64,000 nt of DNA from Myxococcales bacterium. Lineage in GTDB: Bacteria > Myxococcota_A > Polyangia > Nannocystales > Nannocystaceae. The stretch covers positions 248,001 through 312,000 of the forward strand of contig JACKDU010000005.1 of assembly GCA_020633335.1 (NCBI GenBank), read 5' to 3'. Positions 33,770-42,354 of this stretch are shown piece by piece (position 1 is the first letter of the stretch; every line of letters begins with the position of its first letter). Below the pieces are notes generated by a model, which saw nothing but the letters and a program-made list of their open reading frames with translations, made no database searches and was not told the origin of the DNA. The translations under genes were made by a program, and so were the position numbers.

Positions 33770-35089
33770 TCAGCCGCTCGCCGGGCGCGGGGCCTCCTCG
33801 AGCGAGGCGCGGAGCGGGAGGGAGACCAGGACGCGGGTCCCCTCGCCTGGCCTTGATGACAGCTCGATCGCGCCACCGAGCTGGCGGAGGTGGGCGCGCG
33901 CGAGGTAGAGGCCGAGGCCCATCCCCTCGCCCTCGGCGCGGGTCGAGAAGAAGGGGTCGAAGGCGGCCGCCGCCTGCTCGGCGTCCATCCCCGCGCCGTC
34001 GTCGCGGACCTCCACCCGCAGCCGCTCGCGGTCGCGGTCGAATTGGATCTGCACGCCGCTGCTCCCGGGGCGCCGGCGGCAGGCCTCGGCGGCGTTGCTC
34101 ACCAGCTCGCGGAGGATCTGGCCGAGGACCTCGAGGGGCTGGTCGGAGCGGGCCTCGGGCTCGCGGAAGGCCTCGCTCATGGCCACGCGGACGGGGATCT
34201 CACCGGCGGTCCCCTCGAGCTCGCCGGGGAGCTCGGAGAGCCGCCAGAGCGCGCGCGCGCGGCCGAGGGTCGGCAGGCGGAGCTCGGGCGAGGCCATCTG
34301 GTGGAGGATGTGCTTGCAGCGGGCGATCTCGTGGCGGATGGTCGTGACCGCCTCGTGGCGCTCGCTCGTGTCCATCACCTCGAGGTCGGCCGCCAGCATG
34401 CCGATCGTCCCGAGCGGCGACCCGAGCTCATGGGCCGCGCCGGCGGCGAGGGTGCCCATCGCCGCGAGGTGGCGGTCCTGGGTCCGCTCGTCGCGGAGGC
34501 GGGCGAGCTCGGTCCGCTGGCGGGCGAGGGAGATCGCGATCCGGTGGACGAAGTAGGTCATCAGCGCCCCGGAGACCGCGAAGGCGACCCACATCCCCCG
34601 GAGGTGGGCGCCGAAGTCGTGGGCGGCGTGGCTGTGGCCGCCGTCGGGCGCGAGCGCGAAGAGGCTGGCGAACATCACCAGGCAGTAGGTCGCCAGCGCC
34701 CAGGTCCAGCGCGGCGAGACCTGGGTCGCCAGGGTGATCGGCACGAAGTACATCGTCGTGAACGAGTTGATGAGCCCGCCGGAGAGCGCCAGGAGGACGG
34801 TGAGGGCGGTCGCGTCGATCACCAGCTGGAGGCCGGCGAGGTTGGTGGTCGCTCGCCCGCCGCGGAGGATCCAGCGCTGGGTCGCGAGGTTGAGGAGCGC
34901 GAGCGTCACCATCACCGCCGCGGTCCCGCCGGGCTCGGGCGGCGGCGGGAGCCACGAGGTGATCCACGCGAAGGCGTCGGCGCTCGCGCGCTGGATCGCC
35001 CAGCCGAAGGCGACCAGGCCGAGGAAGACCCAGCGGGCGGTGACGAAGGTGCGGAGGGTGATCTCCGCGGTCCGGCGCTCGTCGTTCAC
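33770..35089 (-). CDS. regB: RegB/PrrB-type redox sensor histidine kinase
   Basis: 439 residues from the GTG at 35089; a GTG at 35098 is an alternative. About six membrane helices fill residues 10-190. The quinone-binding motif GGxxNPF of RegB appears as GGLINSF (104-110), with Ser for Pro. The H-box GTLAAGAAHELGSPLG carries His 220. ARCKHIL keeps the conserved redox cysteine (Cys 258) of RegB. The ATPase motifs are LVSNAAEA, DDGAGM and GEGMGLGLYLA. It would sense quinone or thiol redox state and phosphorylate the RegA-like protein encoded 99 bp downstream. The chosen start has CAGAGT 7 nt upstream. Confidence 0.88.
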   Translation of the reverse strand: MNDERRTAEITLRTFVTARWVFLGLVAFGWAIQRASADAFAWITSWLPPPPEPGGTAAVMVTLALLNLATQRWILRGGRATTNLAGLQLVIDATALTVLLALSGGLINSFTTMYFVPITLATQVSPRWTWALATYCLVMFASLFALAPDGGHSHAAHDFGAHLRGMWVAFAVSGALMTYFVHRIAISLARQRTELARLRDERTQDRHLAAMGTLAAGAAHELGSPLGTIGMLAADLEVMDTSERHEAVTTIRHEIARCKHILHQMASPELRLPTLGRARALWRLSELPGELEGTAGEIPVRVAMSEAFREPEARSDQPLEVLGQILRELVSNAAEACRRRPGSSGVQIQFDRDRERLRVEVRDDGAGMDAEQAAAAFDPFFSTRAEGEGMGLGLYLARAHLRQLGGAIELSSRPGEGTRVLVSLPLRASLEEAPRPASG

Positions 35090-35152
35090 GGGCGGCACTC
35101 TGCCACGGATCCGCGGGGGCGCGCGAAGGGAGGGCGAAGGGAGGGCGACCCG

Positions 35153-35398
35153 CTAGCCGCTCGACGACGACCCGTCGCTCTCGCTCTCGCCGCCGCTGCT
35201 GGTGCTGGTCCCGGAGTGGGAGTGGGCGAGCTGGCAGGTCCCGAGGCCCATGTGGAAGTCGCAGATCAGCCCGCCGCCGCACTGGCCGTCGTAGGCGCAG
35301 GGGCGGCCGAGGTCGTCGTCGCTCCCGTCGTCGCTCTGGCACCCGCCGACGGCCGCGCCGGCGAGGAGGAGGACGAGCGTGAGCCAGGGGCGGCGCAT
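35153..35398 (-). CDS. Small Cys-rich lipoprotein
   Basis: 81 residues. Lipobox VGGC gives Cys 20. Then come an acidic stretch, a compact six-cysteine motif (GRPCAYDGQCGGGLICDFHM to GTCQ) resembling small EGF- or dickkopf-type disulfide knots, and a Ser/Gly/Glu tail. It is probably displayed at the cell surface. TAGCGT lies 7 nt before the ATG, with no Shine-Dalgarno sequence. It lies 63 bp before the regB start on the same strand; function unknown. Confidence 0.7.
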   Translation of the reverse strand: MRRPWLTLVLLLAGAAVGGCQSDDGSDDDLGRPCAYDGQCGGGLICDFHMGLGTCQLAHSHSGTSTSSGGESESDGSSSSG

Positions 35399-35505
35399 CG
35401 GCGTCACGCTAGCGGTCGTCGGCCGCGGCCGGGAGTGCTGCGACATCAGGTCGCATCCGCGCGCGCCGTCTCGGCAAGGGGGGCCGCGATCGGCTAGCCA
35501 ATCGT

Positions 35506-35844
35506 GTGCGCGTCTGGCTCTTCCTGGCCCTGGCGGCGCTGGCGGGGACCACCGCCGGCTGCCTCGCGAGCTTCGCGCCGCCGATCCGCCCGGTCGATCA
35601 CCACGCGGGGATCGAGGCCGACGCCGGCCGCCAGAGCTGCCTCGCCTGCCACGACCTGGAGTCGACGATGGCGGCGCGGATGCGCGGGATGACGGGCGAC
35701 GCGCTCGCGGCCCACCTCGAGGCGATGGCCTCGGAGCCGCCGCTGGTCCAGGACTGGATGGTCGAGGATCGCCGGAGCTGCGTCGATTGCCACCGCGTCC
35801 GCGCGCCCCACGGGCGGCGCGCGGGCGGGGAGGGCGAGCGATGA
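35506..35844 (+). CDS. Dihaem c-type cytochrome-like lipoprotein
   Basis: 112 residues. Lipobox TTAGC gives Cys 19, so the protein is membrane-tethered on the periplasmic side. Two haem-attachment motifs, CLACH (45-49) and CVDCH (92-96), with a helical spacer of about 42 residues suggest two covalent c-haems in a minimal electron-transfer protein. Its TGA overlaps the ATG of the beta-barrel gene by 4 bp, so the two are one operon. It lies opposite the RegBA-like redox genes, suggesting redox control; that is inference. The GTG start lacks a clear Shine-Dalgarno sequence. Confidence 0.8.
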   Translation: MRVWLFLALAALAGTTAGCLASFAPPIRPVDHHAGIEADAGRQSCLACHDLESTMAARMRGMTGDALAAHLEAMASEPPLVQDWMVEDRRSCVDCHRVRAPHGRRAGGEGER

Positions 35845-36731
35845 GGGGGCCGCGCTGGCGTCTCGTCGCGCGGGCGACTGCGGCCCTGGCCGTCGCCGCC
35901 GGCCTCCTCGCGCCGGCGCGCGCGGACGCCCACCACGTCCCCGGCCACGGCGCGTCGGAGGGCGTCCGCAACATCAACAGCCTCGGCGGCAGCGGCGGGC
36001 GCTCCCAGACCCGCCTCCTCTTCCTCAACGAGATCGTCTACGCCAACCTCGGCCTGAGCCCGAGCGTCGCCAACACGAGCTCGCTCTACGGCGAGTACGC
36101 GCCGATCCGCGGGCTCTCCTTCGCCGCCCAGGCGCCGCTCCTGGTGATCCACGACCTCGACGGGAGCGGCGACACCCGGGCCGGCTACGGCAACACCCGC
36201 CTGCAGATCCGGGTGACGCCGCATGCCCGGAAGCTGATCCACCGGGTCCTCAGCGCCGGCCTCACCGTGTCGGCGCCGACCCGGACGGTGACGCTCAAGG
36301 TCGATCCCGGGCCGGTGACCTCGGCCTCGCCCTTCGTCGTGTTCACGCGGACCTACGATCGCCACTTCTGGCAGCTCATCGGCCTCTCGACGATCGAGAA
36401 CCGGCGGGCGGGCACGGCGATCGACCTCTCCTTCGGCGCCCAGGGGGGCTCGCGGGTCGGTCGCGGCCGCCTCAGCATCGGCGCCGGCGCCCTCTTCGAT
36501 CTCCGGATCGCCAACTTCTGCGCCGCCCCCGAGGGCGGCCGCTCCTTCTGCACGACCAGCCGCGCCGGCGAGAGCGAGCGGCCGGTCGGCGCCTTCCGGG
36601 CGCTGATCCTGACGACCCTCGCCTACAACATCGGCAAGCGCTGGTCGGTGATCGGCTCGTTCCAGGGGCCGGTGAGCCCGAAGGCCGACTTCACCTTCGC
36701 GGGGAGCCTGGGGGCGCAGGTGTTCTTCTAG
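35841..36731 (+). CDS. Outer-membrane beta-barrel protein
   Basis: 296 residues. A Sec signal peptide likely ends at ARADA (29), and the mature protein starts with a His-rich HHVPGHG. Alternating polar and hydrophobic strands follow to the end, finishing GSLGAQVFF, a plausible BAM signal with a terminal Phe. The pattern resembles the MetA/phenol-degradation transporter-like barrel family. It is translationally coupled (ATGA) to the dihaem lipoprotein. GGAG lies upstream of the ATG at 35841. A porin-cytochrome arrangement for electron or metal traffic is possible, but a two-haem protein is far smaller than known conduits. Confidence 0.75.
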   Translation: MRGPRWRLVARATAALAVAAGLLAPARADAHHVPGHGASEGVRNINSLGGSGGRSQTRLLFLNEIVYANLGLSPSVANTSSLYGEYAPIRGLSFAAQAPLLVIHDLDGSGDTRAGYGNTRLQIRVTPHARKLIHRVLSAGLTVSAPTRTVTLKVDPGPVTSASPFVVFTRTYDRHFWQLIGLSTIENRRAGTAIDLSFGAQGGSRVGRGRLSIGAGALFDLRIANFCAAPEGGRSFCTTSRAGESERPVGAFRALILTTLAYNIGKRWSVIGSFQGPVSPKADFTFAGSLGAQVFF

Positions 36732-36738
36732 CCACTAC

Positions 36739-36754
36739 ATGTCCCATGGGACAT
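36739..36754. terminator. 16-bp perfect palindrome between convergent stops
   Basis: ATGTCCCATGGGACAT fills most of the 24-bp gap between the TAG of the barrel gene and the TAA of the opposite gene. It is unusually AT-rich for this genome. It could fold as a short hairpin or bind a dimeric protein; a shared terminator is the simplest reading. Confidence 0.35.
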
Positions 36755-36755
36755 A

Positions 36756-37217
36756 TTATGCTGGTGGCGCGAAGGCGGCCGCCAGGGCGTCGAGGGCGTC
36801 GTCGGCGAGGGCGAGCGCCCGGTCGATCCCGGCCGGCGGGATCCGGGGGTAGGGCGGCGTCGGCGGGGCCTCGGCGAGCGCGCGGGCGAGGCCGTGGAAG
36901 GTGCCGGCGGCGGCGATCGCCTCGCCGCGGCGGACGTAGAGGCTCGAGAGCTCGAGGTCCCCGTGGAGGCGGGCGGCGCGGAGGCCGATCACGATCCCCT
37001 CGGCGAGCTGGCGCTCGCGGCCGAGGACGCCCTGCCCCAGGCGGCGCGCGTCGGGCCAGCGGGCGGTGATCCGCGCGCGGAATTCGGCGGCGTCGAGCGA
37101 CACCCCGGAGGCGCTCGGGGTCGCGTCGGGGGTCGCGTCGGCGGCCGCGTAGTAGCGGGCGGCGAAGTCGATCGCCCGCAGGGCCTCGTGGAGGCGGGCC
37201 TCGTCGTCGTCGGCCAT
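36756..37217 (-). CDS. Hypothetical helical protein
   Basis: 153 residues, Ala/Arg/Asp-rich and mostly helical, with LHEALRAIDFAARYYAAADA at the start and IDRALALADDALDALAAAFA at the end. No signal peptide, membrane helix or known motif is present, and the function is not recognised. The ATG at 37217 has TTGACC (37256-37251), an 18-bp spacer and GATCCT (37232-37227) 9 nt upstream, which supports it as a real, separately expressed gene. Its promoter is back to back with that of the acyl-CoA dehydrogenase. Confidence 0.65.
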   Translation of the reverse strand: MADDDEARLHEALRAIDFAARYYAAADATPDATPSASGVSLDAAEFRARITARWPDARRLGQGVLGRERQLAEGIVIGLRAARLHGDLELSSLYVRRGEAIAAAGTFHGLARALAEAPPTPPYPRIPPAGIDRALALADDALDALAAAFAPPA

Positions 37218-37226
37218 CGTCGGCGG

Positions 37227-37256
37227 AGGATCGGCCGCGCGCGTCCCCGCGGTCAA
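37227..37256 (-). promoter_or_regulatory. Promoter of the helical hypothetical gene
   Basis: TTGACC, 18 bp, GATCCT, then 9 nt to the ATG, all on the minus strand. Confidence 0.5.
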
Positions 37257-37271
37257 GCGCGCGGGCCGGGC

Positions 37272-37300
37272 TTGCAATCGCGGCCGCGCTCCGCTCTCCT
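37272..37300 (+). promoter_or_regulatory. Possible promoter of the acyl-CoA dehydrogenase gene
   Basis: TTGCAA (37272-37277), 17 bp, TCTCCT (37295-37300), 9 nt before the GTG at 37310. The -10 is weak; spacing is the main support. Confidence 0.3.
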
Positions 37301-37309
37301 GCGGGGGTC

Positions 37310-39022
37310 GTGACCGCGCCCCACAACATCCCCACGCCCGAGCACCAGAACCTCTTCACCGCCGATCCGCTGGCGGACGCGCTCTGGCGGCGCTGGCTCG
37401 GCGAGGATCGCTACCCGGTGCTCCGCGGCCACCTCTACCGCCTCGGCCGCCACGGCGCCCTGGCGAGCCCGCTCTCGGCGCTCGCCGATCGCCACCCGCC
37501 GACCCTCCGCACCCACGACGATCGCGGCGAGCGGGCCGAGCGGGTCGAGTACCACCCGGCCTACCGCCGCCTCGAGGAGCTCTCCTACGGCGCCGAGATC
37601 GTCAGCCTCAAGTACGATCGCTCGTTCCTCGCCGAGTACCGCGACGTCCGCCACCTCGTCGGCTTCGGCGGCGGCTACTACTTCGCCCAGAGCGAGTCGG
37701 GGCTCTTCTGCCCGATCTGCATGACCGACGGGGTCGGCTGGGTCCTCGAGCGCCACGCCCCGGAGGAGCCGATCGCCCGCGAGACCCTCACCCACCTCGC
37801 CAGCCGCGACCTCGGCATGCTCTGGCAGGGGGCGATGTTCCTGACCGAGCGGGTCGGCGGCTCGGACGTCGGCGCGAACTCGGTCGAGGCCCACCGCGAC
37901 GGCGATCGCTGGGTGCTCCGCGGCCACAAGTGGTTCTGCTCGAACGTCGACGCGGCCGCGATCCTGGTCCTCGCGCGGATGCCCGGGGGCACCCCCGGGA
38001 CCCGCGGCCTCGGCCTCTTCCTCCTCCTCCGCGAGGTCCCGGCGGGCAACGGCGGCAAGATCCGGATCGAGCGGCTCAAGGACAAGTTCGGCACCCGCTC
38101 GATGGCGACCGGCGAGGTGATCCTCGAGGACGCCGAGGCGACCCTGATCGCCGGCGCCGGCGAGGGCTTCAAGGCGATGGCCGAGATGATCAACCTCTCG
38201 CGGACCTACAACGCGGTCGCCTCCCTCGCGCTGATCCGGCGGGCTGTCCTGGAGGCCCTGGCCTATGGGGCAGAGCGCCGGGCCTTCGGCGAGCGCCTCT
38301 GGGACCTCCCGCTCTGGCGGGCGACGGTCGCCGATCTGGTCGCCGAGCACCTCGCCTCGCAGGTCGGGGTCTTCACGATGATCCGCGCGCTCGACCGGGC
38401 CGAGGGCGGCGATCCGCGGGCGGCCGGCCTGGTCCGCGCGCTCACGCCGATCGCCAAGGCGGCGACCGCCAAGCAGGCGGTGTGGTGCGTGAGCGAGGCG
38501 ATGGAGGCGATCGGCGCCAACGCCTTCGTCGAGTGGAGCCCGCTCCCCCGCCTCCTCCGCGACGCCCAGGTCCTGCCGATCTGGGAGGGGACCACCAACA
38601 TCCTCACCCTCGATCTCCTGCGGGCGATCGGCCGCGAGCGCGCCCACGAGGCGCTGATCTACCGGATCCAGGCGGCGCTCCACGCCGGCGCGGCGGTCGA
38701 CGGGGCGCTCGCCGGGGTGATCGGCGGCCGCCTCGATGCCCTCGGCGCGCGCCTCCAGGCGGCCGGCGAGGCGGCCCCGCCGGTCCAGCAGCGCCTCGCC
38801 CGCGGGCTCCTCGAGGAGCTCTGGCGGGTCTACTGCGCGTCGCTCCTGGTCGAAGAGGCGGCCGAGCCCGAGCTCCGCGCGCCCTTCCTCGCGGCCGCCC
38901 GGCGGATCCTCGCGCGGCCCAGCGTCTGCGCGCCGGCGGGGGCCTTCGCCGGGGCCGACCTCGTCGACACCGAGGAGCCGCTCCTCCGCGCCGGCTTCAA
39001 CCCGGCCGCGGCCGCGAGCTGA
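37310..39022 (+). CDS. Acyl-CoA dehydrogenase family protein, AidB-like
   Basis: 570 residues, longer than mitochondrial-type ACADs (about 380) and near the AidB/long-type class. Substrate and FAD region: MFLTERVGGSDVGANSVEA near 182-200, followed by WVLRGHKWFCSN. LSRTYNAVASLALIRRAVLEA and QVLPIWEGTTNILTLDLLRA (about 420-440) are conserved C-terminal helices of the family. It oxidises acyl-CoA or related substrates with FAD; the exact substrate is unclear. AidB-like members act in alkylation stress, so that role is possible. The start is GTG 37310. It is convergent with the hybrid kinase, 9 bp apart. Confidence 0.88.
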   Translation: MTAPHNIPTPEHQNLFTADPLADALWRRWLGEDRYPVLRGHLYRLGRHGALASPLSALADRHPPTLRTHDDRGERAERVEYHPAYRRLEELSYGAEIVSLKYDRSFLAEYRDVRHLVGFGGGYYFAQSESGLFCPICMTDGVGWVLERHAPEEPIARETLTHLASRDLGMLWQGAMFLTERVGGSDVGANSVEAHRDGDRWVLRGHKWFCSNVDAAAILVLARMPGGTPGTRGLGLFLLLREVPAGNGGKIRIERLKDKFGTRSMATGEVILEDAEATLIAGAGEGFKAMAEMINLSRTYNAVASLALIRRAVLEALAYGAERRAFGERLWDLPLWRATVADLVAEHLASQVGVFTMIRALDRAEGGDPRAAGLVRALTPIAKAATAKQAVWCVSEAMEAIGANAFVEWSPLPRLLRDAQVLPIWEGTTNILTLDLLRAIGRERAHEALIYRIQAALHAGAAVDGALAGVIGGRLDALGARLQAAGEAAPPVQQRLARGLLEELWRVYCASLLVEEAAEPELRAPFLAAARRILARPSVCAPAGAFAGADLVDTEEPLLRAGFNPAAAAS

Positions 39023-39031
39023 GCGCGGGCC

Positions 39032-42000
39032 TCAGCCGCCCCGCCGCCGGCGCGCGAAGCCCTCGAGGAGGCCGCGGAGCGCGTCGGGGTAGAGCGGCTT
39101 GGCGATGTGGGCGTCGAAGCCGGCGGCGAGGTAGGCGTCGACCTCCTGGATGTAGGCGTGGGCGGTGACCGCGATCGCCGGGGTCGGCGGCCGCCCGCGC
39201 TCGGCCTCGCGGGCGCGGATCGCCCGCAGGGTCTCGATCCCGTCGAGGTCGGGCATCGAGATGTCGAGGAGGAGGAGGTCGAAGCGCTCGGCCGCGGTCG
39301 CGGCGATCGCGGCGCGGCCGCTCTCGACCATCGTGCAGGCGACCTCGAGGCTCTCGAGCATCGCCATCAGGACCATCCGGTTGATCTCGTTGTCGTCGGC
39401 GGCGAGGACCCGGAGGCCGGCGAGGGGGAGGGCGGGCGCGTCGGCGGGCGCCGCCTCGTCGACCGGGGGCGCCTCGGCGTCGGCGGCGAGATCGAGGGGG
39501 AGCGAGACCTGGATCGTCGTGCCCTCGCCGAGCTCGCTCTCGACCGCGAGCTCGCCCCCCATCAGCGAGACCAGGCGGCGGACGATCGCCATCCCGAGGC
39601 CGGTGCCGCCGAAGCGGCGGGTGATGCTGGTGTCGGCCTGCTCGAAGTCGGCGCCGAGGCGCTCGATCTGCTCCATGGACATGCCGATCCCGGTGTCGCG
39701 GACCTCGATCACGAGCGGGCGCCGGGGATCGCAGTCGAGGGTCACCGTCACGCCGCCACGCTCGGTGAACTTGATCGCGTTGCCCACCAGGTTGTGGAGG
39801 ATCTGGAGGATCCGGAAGGGATCCCCGAGGCGGAGGACGCACGGCTCGCCGCGCACCCGGACCTCGAGGTCGAGGCCGTGGTCGGCGGCCCGGAGGGTGT
39901 GCAGCGACTCGACCTTGCGCACGAGCTCGGCGGGGACGAAGGCGACCCGCTCGATGTCGAGCTTGCCGGCCTCGATCTTCGAGACGTCGAGGACGTCGTT
40001 GATGATCCCGAGGAGGCTCTGGCTCGACTCCCGGATCACGCCGAGGAGGCGGCGCTGCTCGGGCTCGTCGAGGGTCCGGTCGAGGGCCTCGATCATCCCG
40101 AGGATCCCGTTCATCGGCGTCCGGATCTCGTGGCTCATGTTGGCGAGGAAGCGGGACTTGGCGCTGTTCGCCTGCTCCGCCCGGGCGTGGGCGGCCCGCA
40201 GCGCGATCTCGGCGTTCTGGCGCTCGGTGATGTCGCGGGTGACGAGGACGACGCCCGAGGGCGTGTCCGCCTCGCCGCTCACCCGGAGGGCGGCGGAGAC
40301 CTCGAACCAGCGGAGCCCGGCCCCCGGCACCTCGAGGGAGTAGCGGTGGCCGCTGGTGCGTCCGTGGGCGAGGGACTCGCGGATCACCAGGCGGCCGAGG
40401 GCGGCGACCTCCGGGGGCATCACCTCCTCCATCAGGTGGCCGAGGAAGGCCTCCGGAGGGGCCGCGAGGACGCTCGGCGCGCTCGCGTGGACGCCGGTGA
40501 AGCGGCCCTCCAGGTCGAGCTCGAGGATGACGTCGGGGATCGCGTCGAGGGTCGCCTCGAGGCGCTTGTTCGCCTGCTGGAGCGCCTGCTCCTGGCGCAG
40601 CCGCTCGCTGACGTCGATGAAGGCGCCGACGATCTCGAGGAGGTCGCCGCCGGGGCCGTGGATCGCCTTCGCCGAGTCCTCGACCCAGACGAAGGAGCCG
40701 TCGTCGCGGACGATCCGGTAGACGCTGCGGAGGACCTCCTTGGCCCCGCCCATCAGCCACTCGCGGCCGCGGGCGATGATCGCCTCGCGCTCGTCGGGGT
40801 GGATGCGGTGGGTCCACCAAGACGCCTCGCCGCGGAGCTCGGCGCTGCTCTTGCCGAAGATCTCGTGGCAATTCGCGCTGAGGAAGGTGAGGCCCTGGGC
40901 CGGCGTGGCGGCGTAGACGGTCACCGGGCTCGCGCCGAGGAGCTGATCGAGGCGCTCGCTCCGGCGGAGGCGCTCCTCCTCGGCGCGGCGGGCCGCGCTG
41001 ACGTCGGCGATCGTGCTGATCACCCGCTGGGGCGCGCCTCGGTGATCGCGGGTGATGACCTCGCCGAGCGCGCGGATCCAGACGAAGTCGTCGTCGCGGC
41101 GGAAGCGGAAGGTGACGTCGATCCCCTTGCCCTCCGGTCGCAGGGCCGCCGCGAGGGCCTCCTCGAGCGCCTCCCGGTCGTCGTCGTGGACGCTCTCGAG
41201 GGCGGCGGTGAAGATGATCGGCTCGACCTCCGGCGGCCACCCCAGGATCTGATGGGCGGCCGCGTCGCAGATCACCGTGTCGGCGTCGATGTTCCAGTCG
41301 ACGAAGCCGACGACGGCGGCGCCCTTGGCGAGGCGGCGTTGCTCGGCGCTGACCCGCTGCGCCTCGTCGGCCGCCCGGCGCTCGCTGACGTCCTGGAAGG
41401 TGCCGAAGGCGCGGACGACCCGGCCGCCCTCGAGCTCCGGGGTCGCCGTCATCCGCACCCAGAGGTTGCGGCCCTGGGCGCTGACCAGCGGGAGCTCGAG
41501 GTCGAAGGGCACGGCGTGGGTGCGGAGGCGGTCGAGGGCCGGTCGCAGCACGCGGAGGGCGTCGGGGGGGAAGAAGCGGAGGCCCTCCGCCCGGCGGGGG
41601 TGGAAGGTCTCGGGGGAGGTCCCGTGGATCGCGTGGGTGCGCGGCGACCAGCGGAGCTCGTCGCGCGCGGCGTCGTAGTCCCAGCTGCCGATCGCGTCGG
41701 AGTCGGCGGGGAGGAGGGCGTCGGGCGCCTCGGTGACGTCGCGGGCGCTCGCGTAGATCAGCCCGTCGGGGTCGGGGGGCGGCGCGCGCCACTCGAGGCG
41801 GCGGTAGCCGCCGTCCTTGCAGCGGTAGCGGAGGTACACGCGATCGATGGCCTCGCCGTTGGTGAGCGCCTTGACGAGGAGCCGCGCCGCCGCGAGGTCG
41901 TCGGGGTGGACGAACTCGAAGTGGGGCCGCGAGCAGAGCTCGTCGACGCTCCAGCCGAGCGAGCGCTCCCAGGCGGGGTTGGCGGCGTGCATGCGCCCCG

Positions 42001-42088
42001 CGGTGTCGGCGATGCAGAAGAGGTCCGCGGCCCCCATGAAAAAGCGCTCGTGGACGAGGCGCGGCGGCGTCGGGCGCTGGAGGGGCAC
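39032..42088 (-). CDS. Hybrid sensor histidine kinase with five PAS domains
   Basis: 1018 residues from the GTG at 42088. Five PAS/PAC units occupy about 15-640, each ending in a DVSER/DITER-type PAC motif (DVTEAPD, DVSERRA, DVSAARR, DVSERLR, DITERQN). Then HisKA with SRFLANMSHEIRTPMNG near 645-662, the ATPase (NLVGNAIKFTE, DTGIGM, FGGTGLGMAI) and a C-terminal receiver with phospho-Asp in LLLDISMPDLDG near 942 and Lys in AKPLY near 997. No membrane helix is present, so it is a soluble sensor, perhaps of redox or ligands via PAS. There is no output regulator next to it. Promoter TTGACG, 16 bp, CAAGAT ends 8 nt before the GTG. Confidence 0.92.
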   Translation of the reverse strand: MPLQRPTPPRLVHERFFMGAADLFCIADTAGRMHAANPAWERSLGWSVDELCSRPHFEFVHPDDLAAARLLVKALTNGEAIDRVYLRYRCKDGGYRRLEWRAPPPDPDGLIYASARDVTEAPDALLPADSDAIGSWDYDAARDELRWSPRTHAIHGTSPETFHPRRAEGLRFFPPDALRVLRPALDRLRTHAVPFDLELPLVSAQGRNLWVRMTATPELEGGRVVRAFGTFQDVSERRAADEAQRVSAEQRRLAKGAAVVGFVDWNIDADTVICDAAAHQILGWPPEVEPIIFTAALESVHDDDREALEEALAAALRPEGKGIDVTFRFRRDDDFVWIRALGEVITRDHRGAPQRVISTIADVSAARRAEEERLRRSERLDQLLGASPVTVYAATPAQGLTFLSANCHEIFGKSSAELRGEASWWTHRIHPDEREAIIARGREWLMGGAKEVLRSVYRIVRDDGSFVWVEDSAKAIHGPGGDLLEIVGAFIDVSERLRQEQALQQANKRLEATLDAIPDVILELDLEGRFTGVHASAPSVLAAPPEAFLGHLMEEVMPPEVAALGRLVIRESLAHGRTSGHRYSLEVPGAGLRWFEVSAALRVSGEADTPSGVVLVTRDITERQNAEIALRAAHARAEQANSAKSRFLANMSHEIRTPMNGILGMIEALDRTLDEPEQRRLLGVIRESSQSLLGIINDVLDVSKIEAGKLDIERVAFVPAELVRKVESLHTLRAADHGLDLEVRVRGEPCVLRLGDPFRILQILHNLVGNAIKFTERGGVTVTLDCDPRRPLVIEVRDTGIGMSMEQIERLGADFEQADTSITRRFGGTGLGMAIVRRLVSLMGGELAVESELGEGTTIQVSLPLDLAADAEAPPVDEAAPADAPALPLAGLRVLAADDNEINRMVLMAMLESLEVACTMVESGRAAIAATAAERFDLLLLDISMPDLDGIETLRAIRAREAERGRPPTPAIAVTAHAYIQEVDAYLAAGFDAHIAKPLYPDALRGLLEGFARRRRGG

Positions 42089-42096
42089 GATCCTCG

Positions 42097-42124
42097 ATCT
42101 TGCGGGTGGGGATGGGGTCGTCAA
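42097..42124 (-). promoter_or_regulatory. Promoter of the five-PAS hybrid kinase
   Basis: TTGACG (42124-42119), 16 bp, CAAGAT (42102-42097), 8 nt, GTG at 42088. It fixes the start codon and predicts a leaderless mRNA. Confidence 0.5.
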
Positions 42125-42215
42125 GCCCCGGCGAGGGCGGTCTCGTCTGCGAACGCAGCGCTCCCGCGGCAGAGGACCCCTGCTCGCGTGGGGGCGGTGA
42201 TCACTATGTCGGTTT

Positions 42216-42225
42216 GGACATGTCC
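42216..42225. promoter_or_regulatory. Palindrome in an AT-richer divergent region
   Basis: GGACATGTCC lies in an unusually AT-rich patch (about 42200-42235). TATG on the left (42206-42209) and CATA on the right (42229-42232) extend the symmetry loosely. It could be an operator between the hybrid kinase and the small membrane protein. Confidence 0.3.
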
Positions 42226-42354
42226 ATTCATACCTTCGAGCCGCCGGCGAACATTGGTCCTGAGCTCCACGGGTCGCGCCGGCTGCTCCCTCGAAGTCGG
42301 GCTCGCGGCCGTGGCGAGGCCGGCGCCAGACTGCTAGGTTGGCGGACGACGTCG

